Origin: Cafeteria roenbergensis | Taxonomy: Eukaryota > Sar > Bigyra > Bicosoecida > Cafeteriaceae | NCBI GenBank assembly: GCA_008330645.1 | Contig: VLTN01000020.1 | Location: 372,001 to 436,000 of the forward strand | Direction: 5' to 3' | Length of the DNA stretch: 64,000 nt | Part shown: positions 10,543-22,513 of the stretch, one piece after another | Layout: each line of letters opens with the position of its first letter | How positions within the stretch are numbered: position 1 is the stretch's first letter | Made by a program: the position numbers and the translations under genes | Notes under the pieces: model-generated | The model's input: only the letters and a program-made list of their open reading frames with translations | Databases searched by the model: none | Told to the model about the DNA's origin: nothing

Positions 10543-13500
10543 TCAGTCCGAACCCGAGTCGTCCTCGTCCGAGGATTCACCCAGCATTGCAAACCCGGCG
10601 CTGGCCCTCGCGCTGGCCCTGGGCGAATCGTCGCCGGACGCATCGGAGTCGTCGCCCGCCGACCCCGCCGCTGCAGCTGCAGCGTCTGCCTCTGCGCTAT
10701 CAGCCGGAACTGCCACTGCACCGTCGCGCCCTCCTGGGAGGCCACTCCCGCGTGCACCCGCACCAGCCGCGGCGGGGCCCAGCCGCGCGTCGGCCCCGGA
10801 CGGGTCGCCTGCGGGATCACGCAGGCTCCTGGCCGCCTTGCAGAGCGCCTGGACGGCAGGCCGCGCCTCGCCGCCCTCTGCAGCTCCGCCGGCCGTTGCA
10901 GCCAGCAGCATGGCCGCCCACTCCCCAGCCCAATCGTCCGCGGCGGCGTCCCCAACTGCCATCGTGCCGGCCGGCCGAGGCGCCACCGCACCCGCTGCCG
11001 CCAGCGCGGCGTCCAGCAGCGCGCTCACAGTCCCATCGGCCCGCTGCAGCGCCGGCTCGCCGACCAGCTGCGCCGCCCTCACGCCCGGGAACCCCGCCGC
11101 TCTGCCTGCGAACACCGCCAAAAGGCGAAGCCGGCCCCCCGCGCCCGACTCGGGGCAGCCAACGGTGGAGTCTGCGCCCGTGCCAGCATCGCTTGCCGCA
11201 GCACAAGCCCCGGCCTCCGCCGCGGCTGCCACAGCTGCTGCCTCGGCTGCCTTGGATGCTGCTGCCTCCTCCTCCGCCGCCGCCCTCGCCGCCGCGCCGC
11301 TCGCCACGACGAGGGCGGCAGAGCAGGCCTTGCCCGTCTGGCAGAGCCACGCCAGCAAATCAAACACGCGGACTGCAGCGGCAGCTGGCTCTGCCGACGA
11401 CTTTGCGGCCAGCTCTGCCGCCTGGTCCAGGAGCCCTCCCGACTTGGTCAGCTCTGCAAGCCGAGAGCTGGCCACCAGGACGCGGTCGAGAGACGCAGCT
11501 CCTGCCGGAGACGCGGAGGCGCGGGCCCGTGCTGCGCCGGCCAGCAGAGCGACGACGTCGGCGGGGAGGTCGATAGCCGACGCCCCCACCGCACGCAGCA
11601 GCCGAGACTCGAGCGACTGGCGGCCGGCGGACGCGCGGTCCGTCCCAGCGGCAGGGTCCACCACGGCATGCAGCGACGCCGCGGCGCCCGCCACACGGAG
11701 CAGGTGGGCCGATCCGAAGCCCTCCCAGTCGCCCGACCCAGCTCCGTCTGCCTCCAGCGACGGCGGGCCCATCCCCGCGAGAGCGGCGGCGGCGACGGCC
11801 GCCCGGCTCGCCAGCGCAAGCGAGAGGCGGCGAACGGCCACCGCACCTCGGCGCGCGACCCAGCCGGCGGCACGCGACCCCATCGCGCCGTCTGGACCGC
11901 ACGCCGACGCCGCCCACGCTGCCGACACCGCGCCGAGCGTCGCACTGTCCGTTGCGGCCTCGGTCGACAGGCCGCCGAGACCGGCTGGCAATGCCGCGAA
12001 CCCGTTCAGCACCGCCTGCAGAGCCGCTCGAAGAGACTCCGCACGGTCCACCAGCGCCGACACGGACGTCGCCAGCCTGGCGCGCGCAGAAGCTGACGAG
12101 CAAAGCTCTGCCCAGCTCGCCTCCGCGCGGCGCAGCAGCGCGACGGCCGGGCTCACAGGCGAGCCGCCGAGCGTGCCAGCCGCCGCCAACTCTGCGCGAG
12201 CGCTCGACAGAGCGCGGCGCCGTTCGGCCCGGTAAACTTCCTTGCAAATGGGGCCCAGCTCGGCCACCAAGACATCCAGCAGGTCGTCGTCGAGACCAGG
12301 CAGAGCCACGGCAGAGCTGGGAAACTCCGCCTGACCGGCGCCCGGTTGGCGGGCCGAGGCGGGGTCGAAGCCGGACCGCAAGCCAGAGAGCCAGGCGCGC
12401 ACCTCGCGCTGCGATGGGCACGGGTAGAGCTTGGAGGCGTCGTCGGCGGCAGCCTCTGCGTCCGCCGCAGCGCCGGATCGCGGCCTGGAGAGCTCTGCAG
12501 AGGTGGCCTGCGTGGCAGGAGGGTGCTCCCCAGCTGCTGCGGCGCGCGACGCAGTGGCTGACGACGCAAGTGACGCGGCGGCGCGCTTGCGGCTCTGCCG
12601 GGGTTTGGAGTGCTTCGAGCGCTTGCAGCGGCGCCGGCCGCGACGCCTCCCGAGTCCGTCGTCGCTGCTGGAGTCGTGCCCGCCAGCAGCATCGGCGGCG
12701 GCGGCAGTGGCGCCGTCATCATCATCGTCATCGCCGCCGTCGCTATCTGCGCGACCGCCAGCTGTCGAGGCCGGACCACTCACGGAGGCCGTGAGGCCTG
12801 TGGCTGACCCGCGGGCCGTCATTGTCGGTCCTTCAGCAGCGACTGAGGCGCTTCCGACCGAGCCGTGATGGCTTGCTGACGCGGCAAGGCGACTACTGGC
12901 AGAGCTCGCGGCCCTTCCAAGGGACGCTGCCCCACCACTGGGCGTCCGATCCACAGCCACACTCCGCTCCCACTTCGCCTGCTCTGCCAGCAGAGCCACA
13001 CGGGCGCCGCATCGCCGGCCCAGTTCGGCAGCTCGGCCAACCACAGCAGCACCGACCCGGCTGAGTGCTGCGGCTGGAAGGATCGCCACGTCGTCCAAAT
13101 CGCCGGCACCGTCGTCGGAGTCCCAATCACTCGCATCGTCGTCGCTGTCGCGGCCGCCGCCAACGTGCCCAGCAGTAGACTTTGCCACCCCAGCGGATGG
13201 GCTGGCCGCCCGTCCGGCAGAGCGCTTCGGAAGGATCTTGGCGGCGCCGTCGCCGGTCCAGTCCGGAGCCAGCCTGGCGGCGAGAGCATCAGCGCCTGGC
13301 CCCACCAGCACCAGCGAGCCCTCCTCGGGCACGCGCTGGAGCGGTGCCGCTGTTGGCGGAGGCGCCGCTGTGTGAGCGGCGCTGGCCGAGGCGGAGGCGG
13401 GCATCCCCGCGGCACCAAGCGAGGACGGGTCGCTCACCGTGGCTGCCAGTCCGGCATGGAGCGCGCTGCGAAGTGACACGAGCGAGCACCCGACCCGTCC

Positions 13501-14512
13501 AGCCGGCGCGGCCGCATCACTTGAGGCGTCGGCAGCGCAGATGCTGCCGCCGCCACCGCTGCCGCCACCGCTGCCGCCACCGCCGCCGCTGCCGCCACCG
13601 CTGCCGCTGCCGCTGCCTCCACTGCCCAAGCAGTGCCTGACAACGCAAGCCGCGGTGCCTGTTGACGGCGGGGCGTACACCAGCAGCGGGGGTCCGAGCG
13701 GCACCACCGGCACGGCCGCCATGGCCAGTTCGGGAAGCGCCTCGCCGGCCGCTGCAGCGCGCGCTGAACTGCCGAGCGTCACGGAGAGGAGAGAGCCCCC
13801 CTGCTCCATAGGAGGCTCTGCTGCGCCCTGAGGGCGGCCGCTGGCTTGAGCGGTGGACAGGGCCGCGGTCAGGTCAGCCAGGAAGGCGGCTGCCACCACT
13901 GCGCCGTTGGGGAGGACGAACGCGCCCACTGAAGCGGCCAGGGCGGCTGGGGAGCCGACGGGGACAGCCAGGCGGCGCGCTGCCCGGTGGGTGATGCACC
14001 CGTTGGCAGCGAGCGCCGCGGCCGTGGCGGAGAGAGCGGCGGTTCGGACACGCGGCGCTGCGACCAGCGCTGGAGCGCCGACTTCCGCAGACGCCGTGAG
14101 AGGGGCGGCAGAGCCCTCGATTGAGCCGGCAAGGCGGCCTCCAGGGTCGTCCTCAGGACCGGCGAGGCGGTCGGGCCCAGCAGTGGTTTCGCCCGCCGGC
14201 CGACCACTCGCAGCAGCAGCACCACCACCAACAACAGCACCAACAGCAGCAACAGAGCGGGCCAGGGACTGGCCCACCGCCACCAGGGGCAGGATCGCCG
14301 CCGAGGGCGCCGGTGGCTGGTTGGCGAGGGCGGCCGCGCCCGCTGCAGCCGCAGTCGTGATTGCGCCACCGGGCGCCACATGGCCCGTCACGACGGATGC
14401 AGCCGGCCCGAGCTGGGCAGCGGCGTGCGGCAAGGCCAGGGCAGCTGCGGCAATGGCGGCAAGCTCAGGGTGGTGGTGGTGGTGGTGGTGGTGGTGGTGG
14501 TGGTGGTGGTGG

Positions 14513-14555
<43 letters not shown>

Positions 14556-15240
14556 GGGCCAGGTGAGGTTTGCTCGAGGTGCTGTCCTCGCAGCGCGTGG
14601 CCGCCACTGCTGCCGCTGATCCGGCTGGGGCTGTCGATGACTCGCAGCGCTGGCAAGCCGGCCATGCCCTGCTCCCCGCTGCCGACGAGAGGGCTGCCGC
14701 CGAAGGCCAAAGGGCCGGTGGCAGGGAGGCCGCAGCGGCTGCTGCGTTGGCAAGGCGAGCCGCCAGCGCACCATCCGGAGCGGCGGCAGCGGGGGCACCG
14801 CACACCGCTTCCTCGCCGGAACTGTCACGAAGTACAACCGCCGCTGCCCCTGCCGCCAGGCCAGCCCGGGAGCACGCTGCCTGGACAGCGCTGGCAGTGT
14901 TGCACGTGGCGGAGCTTGTGCCAAGCTGTCTGCCCGCCGCAACGGTCAACGCGCTCCTCGCCAGGCGCCGCGAAAAGGCCCCCGAGAATGCTGCACTACC
15001 GTGCGTTCCAACGGTGGAAGCCATGCTGCTGCGGAGGGCTTGCTCCGCAGCGTCAAGGGGAATTCCGAGGGCTGATGAAATTGTGGACGCAGCCGGCTCC
15101 GCTCGGCCGCCGAGCGGCCCCAGCGCGGAACCGCCGCCCAACAACGCCAAAGCAGCGACGTTGCAATCGCTCTGGGAGGCGGATCCACCTGTGAGCACCA
15201 GGGGCACCCGTCTGTCGGCTCGAGCAGGAGAGTCGACCAT
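10543..15240 (-). CDS. Unrecognised 1,565-residue Ala/Ser-rich protein with poly-Q/poly-H tract
   Basis: A single open frame of 1,565 codons starts at an ATG. I do not recognise its family. Seen along it: an Ala-rich helical N-terminus; a poly-Gln then poly-His tract at about 230-260; a Gly/Ser repeat near 560-590; Asp/Ser-rich acidic blocks (DSDDDASDWDSDDG, GGDDDDDDG); a basic cluster GRRRGRRRCKRSKHSK that could be a nuclear localisation signal; then a long Ala/Leu-rich helical part with charged patches (CKEVYRAERRRALSSARAEL) and an acidic Ser/Asp C-terminus ending SSDEDDSGSD. No enzyme motif was found. It is much longer than any frame on the other strand, and its composition makes sense as protein, so it is probably a real nuclear gene. 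Undetected introns are possible. Its start lies 175 bp from the start chosen for the kinase. Confidence 0.6.
14469..14554 (-). repeat. CAG/CAC triplet tract encoding poly-Gln then poly-His
   Basis: Perfect GTG and CTG triplets on the plus strand (14469-14554) read on the minus strand as about 13 CAG codons followed directly by about 15 CAC codons, inside the 1,565-residue protein. The near-pure codon use points to triplet slippage rather than selection for codon choice. Confidence 0.85.
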
Positions 15241-15415
15241 CTCGATGAGAGGCGAACCGCCCAGCGACGGAGAACCACGGCGCAGCTCGACCTCCAGCAG
15301 TCACGGAGTGGCCACAGGGAGGGGCACACGCGTCCCCCGACGCCCCGCCGACGAGGATCCCCTCGTTGCGACGCGGCGCACGGTGTGGGTCGCCAAGCCG
15401 CTTTCGCTCGAGCTG
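15241..15415. promoter_or_regulatory. Divergent promoter region, large orphan gene / histidine kinase
   Basis: This is the gap between the two opposed start codons I chose. The kinase frame is open across it, with an in-frame ATG at 15245, four bases from the opposing start codon. The two genes cannot both have ordinary leaders if that ATG is used, so a downstream ATG is preferred for the kinase. Confidence 0.3.
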
Positions 15416-18400
15416 ATGGCGGAGGTTGCTGGCCAGCAGATGGCCATCGTGCCGCAAGCTTCGGTCCCCCTGCACTTGGTGGCCTCGCGAGGCCGGGCGC
15501 AGGCGCAAAGCCCTCCAGCCCAGTCGCGAACCGGCGTGCGTCGGTGTTGTGGGTGGGCGCCCCCAGGAGTCCCCACTTCGCCAGCGGGGACCGACGCCCT
15601 TCCCACGGCTGTTGTGTCGCCCGCGATGCAGGCCGCAAAAACCGTGCGCGACGCAGTCACCGAGGCCTCCGAGGGGCACCATGAGGCGCAAGTCAGCATG
15701 GTGTGCCGCAAAAAGTTCTGGCTGGTTCTGCTGTGCCTGTCGCCGGTCGTGGGCGCCGTCGTGGCAGTGGCCTATTTTCTCGGCGCCACCCTCGACAACA
15801 GCGCCCAGGTCGTGCTCGCCGGCGAGCACGCAGTGGCTGCGACTCGCAGCGCAATCGTGCTCACAACAGCGAGGTGAGGGTCTGAGCGCTTGGCGCCTGC
15901 GGCCTCTCGCCTCGGCAAACGAGTGACCGGGCGAAGGCGCCCAAGCTGGACGGACGCCCAGCGGTCTCTGGCCAAGCTGCGCCCGCTGCCTGAAAGCTCC
16001 CCTGCCCGCTCCCCGCAGCTCCCGGCTCGTCCAAACCATCCGGACGTTTCACTTGACAGTCGCAGCCGCCGATGTCCTCCGCCCAGACCTCCCAGCCGGA
16101 TCTCTGAGCCCGTCGGCGAACTCGCAAATCATAAACACCGCCTGCGCTTCGCTGCGAGCGACAGCGGAGACGGGAAACCAGGCACGCATCATCAACGCCA
16201 CCGGGTTCGAGGTGGCGCGCGTGGAGATTCGCAATGCTTCGCTGGCGGCGCTGTCTTCGTCCTCCAGCCTGTCTCCGTCGGCTGCCTGCCTCGTCAGGAC
16301 GCTTTCGGAGCTGCAAGACAAGGGCAATCGCGACTACTTTTTGGACGCTGTTGGCCTCGCGCCAGGCGCCCTCTATGTGTCTGCGCTGGACCCCAACATC
16401 GAGAACGGCGAGGTGGAGATCCCCATTCGCCCGATGCTTCGGGCGGCGGAGCGCTACGTCAACGCGACGACGCAGCAGACTCTGGGGTGAGCAACAGCTT
16501 TCACCCGGTCGCCTTGTGTGCTGCGCCCAGCCCGGCGCCCAGCCCGTTGCGCAGCGCGAGCAGCAACGGCATGGTTGCCTTTGGGCTTTTCACTGGTGCC
16601 GGCGGGCGTCTGCCTCGCGCGTCACGGCTTGGTGGGAATCGTGAGGGCCAGTGACGGCCGCTCGATGGACAGCTGTCGCTGAAACTTCGCCCCGTCCACC
16701 TGCCGCCCAAACTCTTTGCCCCTTGACCGTCCGTCCCTCCGCTCCGCGATCGCAGTGTGAGTGTTGTCAACCACGCCGTCCGGTCTGCTCTGGACGGCGC
16801 TCGCGAAACCATCGCGCAGCATGCAATCACGACTACAAGTCAGTTTTCGGCCGCGGATACGTCCGCTGTCGCCACCGAGCGCATCCTCATCATTAACAGC
16901 GACGGGGGCTACGTCATCGGCCCGACCGAAGAGTCGGAGTGGGGATGGGTGCTCGGCAACTCGGGCCCCGGATACAACGTCCAGCTGGATTCACCCGAGC
17001 TTTGGGAAGCAATTCAGCCAGTGTTTGAAGCGGCGGGCAAGGTGGAGACCAGCATTGCGGTCAACGGCCTTACCGAGCCTTTCCCCCTGCCCAATGCCCG
17101 CCCGAGGACTCTTGCCGGCGCTGTCGGCATGCTGCTTGGCCCTGGCCGCCCCTACGTTGTGCTGGTTGAGGGTCCGGTTCGCGACCGGCAGCTCGCCGGC
17201 ATCATCGGTGCGGTTGTGGCCGTCTCGGGCGTGGCGCTCGCCATTGCAGCCTCCGCCCTGCGAGTCTCGTCAAGCGATGCTGCGGCCGCTGCGAGCGTGA
17301 TTCGAACCTCCGAGGCGCGCGCGGCCTCCCGCAAGACGTTTTTGCGCGCCATCTTCCACGACGTGCGCGTCCCCGCCCAGGGCATCGTTCTCGGCCTTGG
17401 CATGCTCCTCTCAGAGATTGCTGCCGTCAAGGACCAGGCCGCTGCTGCAGCGGCCGCGGCCGCTGCAGGCGTGCCGCTGTCTTCCACAGCTGCCTCGCCC
17501 ACAGCGGGAGGGACGTTGGCTGCGGGGGGCTCCGGCGCTCTCCTCCTTCGCGACGCCGCCGCAACCGCGGCCCACACTGCGGGTGGAGCGCAGGCCCTCG
17601 CGGCCCAGCCTGCCCTCGCGCCCGCGCCCGCGCCCGGGCCGGACATGCCGGCGGCAGCTTTGCAGGGCCCGGCTGCCAGGCGTCATCTGCCAACAGCGCA
17701 GCGCCAGCTGACCGCATCCGAGCGCTCCCGCCTCACCTGGTCTCCCGACGAGGTCCTGGCGGCGGCAGAGCGGCAGGCGGCGGCCCGCAAGGCAGCTGCT
17801 GCTGCTGGAGCAGACGCTGAGGGCGCCAAGCCCGGAAGCCCCACGGGAACCAGCAAGTCAGCGCGTTCTGCTGGCACCGCGCCAGCCGCAGGCCCCTCGT
17901 CGGCCAGACAGCCCACTGCGGCGCAGCCGGCCACCGGCGCTGGGGGCAGCGTGCCGGCCAGCGGCGTCGCCCCAGCTCCCTCCTCTGCTGCGCTGGCAAT
18001 CGCCGCCCCTGCCCAGTCTGTGTTTGCCCCGCCGAGCGTGGCCGGCCCGCCGCTCACGTCCTTCGAGCAGCTGCTCAACTCCATGCGCTCCTCCTCCGAC
18101 GACATGGTCGGCATTCTCAACCAGGTCCTGGACATTGAGCGCCTCGAGTCGGGCCAGATGGCCCTCTCGCGCAAGTGGTTCGGCCTCCAGCACCGGCTGA
18201 CCAACACGCTGGGAAGCCTCATGGGGCTCGCGGCGCCCCGGCGCCTTTCGCTCGCCTTCGCCTTCGACGCCTCCCTCGTGGTCCCTGAGCGCACCCTCAA
18301 GGCGCTCAAGCACAGGCTGGCGGCCGCGCAGGCCGCACAGGCCGCGCGCGAGGCGGAGCGCCGGGCAACGCGCCACCCCCCGCTTCCCCCAGACGCAGAC

Positions 18401-21400
18401 GAGCCGCCCTCGGCCCTGCAGTCGACTCGCCGACTCGGCGCCTCCGCCGCCCCTGCCAGAGCGAAGAGCCCTGCTGCGGCATCACCTGCGGGCAGCCCAG
18501 CGGGCCCCACCGGCGCCGCGACCAGCAGGCCTCCCAGCGCCGTCGCGACGCCCTCGCCCGCTGCCCACGGCTTCGGCCAGGAGCACTTTGGCCCCGATGG
18601 CCCGTCTCAGGCGCAGGCTGCCGCCACGGGCCGCGCAGCGGCTGCGGCTGCCGCACATGCTGCAGCGGCAGCCGGCACAGCCGCAGATGCGACCAACGCC
18701 AAACACGTGGCGGCTGGCGGCGCCGCGCCCGACGCCAAGCCCCTCCACCACCAGCGCCGGGAGCGCAGGCACCGTTCCGAGGCGTCGGGCGTCGGCCTTC
18801 CGTTTGGCAGGGCCTTTCCTGTGCCCATGCGGCTCTGCCAGATCTTCGCGGACGACGACAAAATGCACCAGGCGGTGGCCAACCTCCTCTCCAACGCCGC
18901 GAGGTACAGCCCTGAGGGGGGCACCATCACGCTGGCGGCGCAGCTCTTCACCAACTCGTCCATGGTGCTGATGGAGGCGGAGCCGGCAGACGCCGAGGGC
19001 CTCTTGGCGGCTGAGGCGCGCAGGGGCGCGCCGGGCGGCAGCGGCAGCGGCAGCGGCAGCGCTGGCGGGGCCGGCCGGCTCCGCCGAGAGCGCCAGGTCC
19101 GCCACGCAGCGCCACAGGCTGCGCCTCCGGGAAGCAGCTCGCGAGGTGTGCCGCCCGGCGCTTCGGGCCCGGGCGCGCCAGTCCCGGGCCCTGACCGCGG
19201 CCGGGGAGGCGGCCTGTCGTGGGCGTCGTCGCTCCGTCCGGGCCTCAAGGTGGACACGAGCGCAGCTCACACGAGCGCTGCGCAGGGGGGGGGCTCCGAG
19301 CGACGCACGCTGCTGCCGCCTCCCGCCGCAGCCCAGCCCGCCGCCGGGCCGCCCTCCTCCGCAACCGCTTCTGCCGGCCGGGGCGGCGCCGTGCCCGCCT
19401 CGTCGTCCAGCGCGGCCGCCCATGGACTGTCGCCCCCGACGCGCGCGCCCCGCCCCCTGGGCGCCGGGATGGCTGCAACCCGCCTGGGCACCGTTCCAGA
19501 GAGCCCGGCGGACGCGGAGTCCACGCCCAGCCAGTTTGCCGACGGGCACTCCCAGCCCGACCGCTTCTCCGCCAACTCCGCAACGTCTCTCTCTGGCAGC
19601 CGGTCGCTCAGCAACTTGCACAGCGGCGACACTTCGCGCTCCGACGCTGCCACGCCGGTGCGCTCGCACCCGGCATCGGCCTCCCGCCTCGGCGGGGGCT
19701 GGCCCTCTGCGTCTGCTGCGGGAGGAGCTTCGTCCTTCTCGGCTTCGCCCCCGGCGATGCGGGGCTCCCCTTCCCTGGCCCGCGACGCCTCGGACACGAG
19801 CCCGGGTGACGCCACCGAAGTCCTCGCTGCCCGCGCAGCCGAGCGCCGCTCCCTGGCGCCAGCCCATCGAGGGAGCTCCGACCCCTCGTTGCCTCTGGGC
19901 GCCTTCCATCGCCCTGGTTCAGACGGGAGTTTGCCCGTCGCCAGCCTCTACCAGCACCACCAGCACCACCACCAACGCCAGCCCATCCGGGCGGGCACGG
20001 GCATGCACCGCTTCCCGAGCGCCACGTCTGGGTTTTCCGACGCCGCCAGCTTCGGCGCCGAGTCCTCTCTCGGGCACTTCTCGCCCGCCAACGCTGACTC
20101 TGCCAGAGGATTCTCGCGTCTCGCTCGGCCAGGAGACGTGCCGAACTTCAGGCTTGCGGCCGGGCCCGGCTTGGACGTCGGCGGGCCCGCGGCAGGGCTG
20201 GACGGCGCGCTTCCCAAGGGCGAGGAGGAGCTCTACCAGGAGGACGGCAGCGCGACAGCCTCCTTGACCGGCATCCCAACATTCGGCGGCGTCCGAAGCG
20301 GCAGCGCCTCGCGTGGCATGAGCGGCAGCGGCAGTGGCAGCGCGACGGGCTCGGGCAGCCACGGCGGAAGCGGCGTCCTCGGCGGTTCCAGCAAGGTGAG
20401 CGGCGGCACGTCCGGCCACTCCGGAGCTGAGAACAGGAGCGACCACGGCCCCGCGCCAGCAACGACAAGCCCGGCGGATGGGGCGGAGGTCGCCGTCGCC
20501 ACTGCCCGCCCTGCTCTGGGGCCGCCGTCGGCTGACTTCACCCCGCGCGCGTTCATCGCGTCCCCCATGGTCGGCGGCGCCGGCGCCGGCAAGATGCCAT
20601 CTGCAGTGGCGCGATCGCGTGCCCTCGGCGAAAACACGGGCTCTTCCAGTTCTGACGCCCTGGCGGTTTCACAGTCGAGCAGCCAGCAGGTGTTCGCGCC
20701 CGAGGCCGGCAGCCACTCTGGCGCAGCCCTCGAGACTGCGGTGCCCACTGCTGCAGCCGGGGCGCCGTCGCCTGCGCCCGGAACGCCTGCCCTCGTGACG
20801 GCGGACGGAGCGTCCACGGCCCAGCAGTCCGCGGCCGACGGGTCGATCACCCACAGCGGCGCGCACAGCCTCGATTCCGCGGCCGGGTCTTCTGTCGTCG
20901 GCGCGTGGCAGGACCAGACGGCGTCCACGTCGCCGTCGGCCGGCTCGCGCGGCGTCGCCCTGGGCACGGTCGCTGCGGACGGCCGACGCCACAGGGCGAG
21001 CCAGGCGGCGGTGAGCGCGGCAGCAGCGGCGTCACAGCGGGTGAGCGGCCGCGCTTCCGTCTCAGTCTCCGCCCACCCTCCCCGCTCCCGCGTGTCCAGG
21101 GCCGCCTCCGGTGCCGGCAGCGGTGGCGGGGGCAGCAGCAAGGCCGGCCGCGTGGCCGTGCTCCCGCCGCGGCTGAGCGCGGCCGCTCCCTCCTTCTCCT
21201 CCCTCGTCATGGGCGAAGACGACGCAGCCGCCCTCTCGCCGCGCCGCAGCCATCACGCCGGGAAGGCGTCGCCGTCCGGCGCGGCCGCAGCGTCGGCCGC
21301 CAACGCCGGCGGGGCGCATGGCGGCGCGGGCGGCGCCAGCAAGGGCCGCGGCAAAAAGAAGACCGTGACTATCAAGAGGACGTCGACGCCCATCCCCCGC

Positions 21401-22477
21401 GGCCTGCCCGAAGACATCGACGACAGGGGCGACACCAGCGACTCCGACGCCAGCATCCCCACGTCCCGCACCCGCGGCGGCGGCGGCCACCGCAACGGCA
21501 TGGCCCTGCTCCCGACCTCCATCTCGGCCTCCATCGCCCAGAGCATGGCCAACGCTGGTGTGGCCTTCCGCGCGTCCGGGTCCAGCTCCGGCGACCACGG
21601 TGCCGATTCATCCGGCTCTACCGGCTCTGCCTCAGGCACTGGAAGCGACGCGGGCTCCCTGGGGAACTCCCTCTCTGGCCGGCTCAGAGCGGGGGGAGCG
21701 AAGAACGGCGGCTACCGCATGCCTGGGGCGGAAGGGTCGGCCCTGGGCCTGCCTCGACACCTCTCCGTGTCGGGCACGGGGTCCGACGGCGGGGTGAGCA
21801 GCAGCGGCTGGTCCGCGCCGGGCACGGCCGCGCGCGGCGACGCCGCCGAGGAGGACGAGTCAGTGCGAAACCGCGCGGCACACCGGTGGACGTCGGCAGG
21901 GCCGGGCAGCGGCATGATGGCGCGCTTCTCCCGGAGCCGTGGTCCGGCGCCCCCGCCCTCTGACGACGACGACGACGACGACGACTCAGTGGGCGGCCGC
22001 GACGCGGACGGCGGCGAGGGCTCGGCCTCTAGCCAGCAGCCGCTGTCCCGCGTGGTGGCGCTGCGGGCAGGGTCGAGCATTGCGGACACGACCTCTGCCG
22101 ACGAGGCGGGGCACGCGGGGGCGCACACGCGCCGCACAGTGCACGGCGTGGGGCGCGAGACGCACGAGCCGCACGCGGCCGCCTCCTCGCCAGGCTGGCC
22201 CCCCATGGGATCCCGCGCGCCCCAACGCGCCGGCGGCCCGGCCGGCGCCTCGCGCATGCAAGAGGCGGTGCCCAGTGAGAGCGGTGGCTTGGATGGCCGC
22301 GGCGGGAGCCTGGCTGGGTCAAGCTCGTCACGTGCAGCAGCCGGGCACGGCGCATCGAGCTGCAGCGCGGCGTGCGCGCGGGTGCTCTGCTGCGGGCGGG
22401 CTCGCCTTGCGCGCCCGGCTGAGGCATGCTCCTCCCCCTCGCCGCCGCCCCCGCCGCCCCCGCCAGAGGTTGTCGAG

Positions 22478-22513
<36 letters not shown>

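Noticed and set aside
10195-12235. Two plus-strand open frames of 600-odd residues opposite the orphan gene
   Set aside because: They are much shorter than the minus-strand frame, very rich in Arg/Pro/Ala, and typical of antisense shadows in GC-rich DNA.
14469-14554. Triplet tract considered as a CRISPR or satellite array
   Set aside because: It is a pure codon repeat within an open frame, without spacers or longer units.
16200-16215. GGTTCGAGG, similar to a tRNA B box (also GTTCGAGTCC at about 31432)
   Set aside because: Both lie inside well-supported coding sequence, with no matching A box or cloverleaf around them.
16531-16640. Possible extra exon (GMVAFGLFTGAGGRLPRAS) between kinase exons 2 and 3
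   Set aside because: It has plausible borders, but ends in the wrong phase for the next exon. A single intron 16487-16755 keeps the phase exactly.
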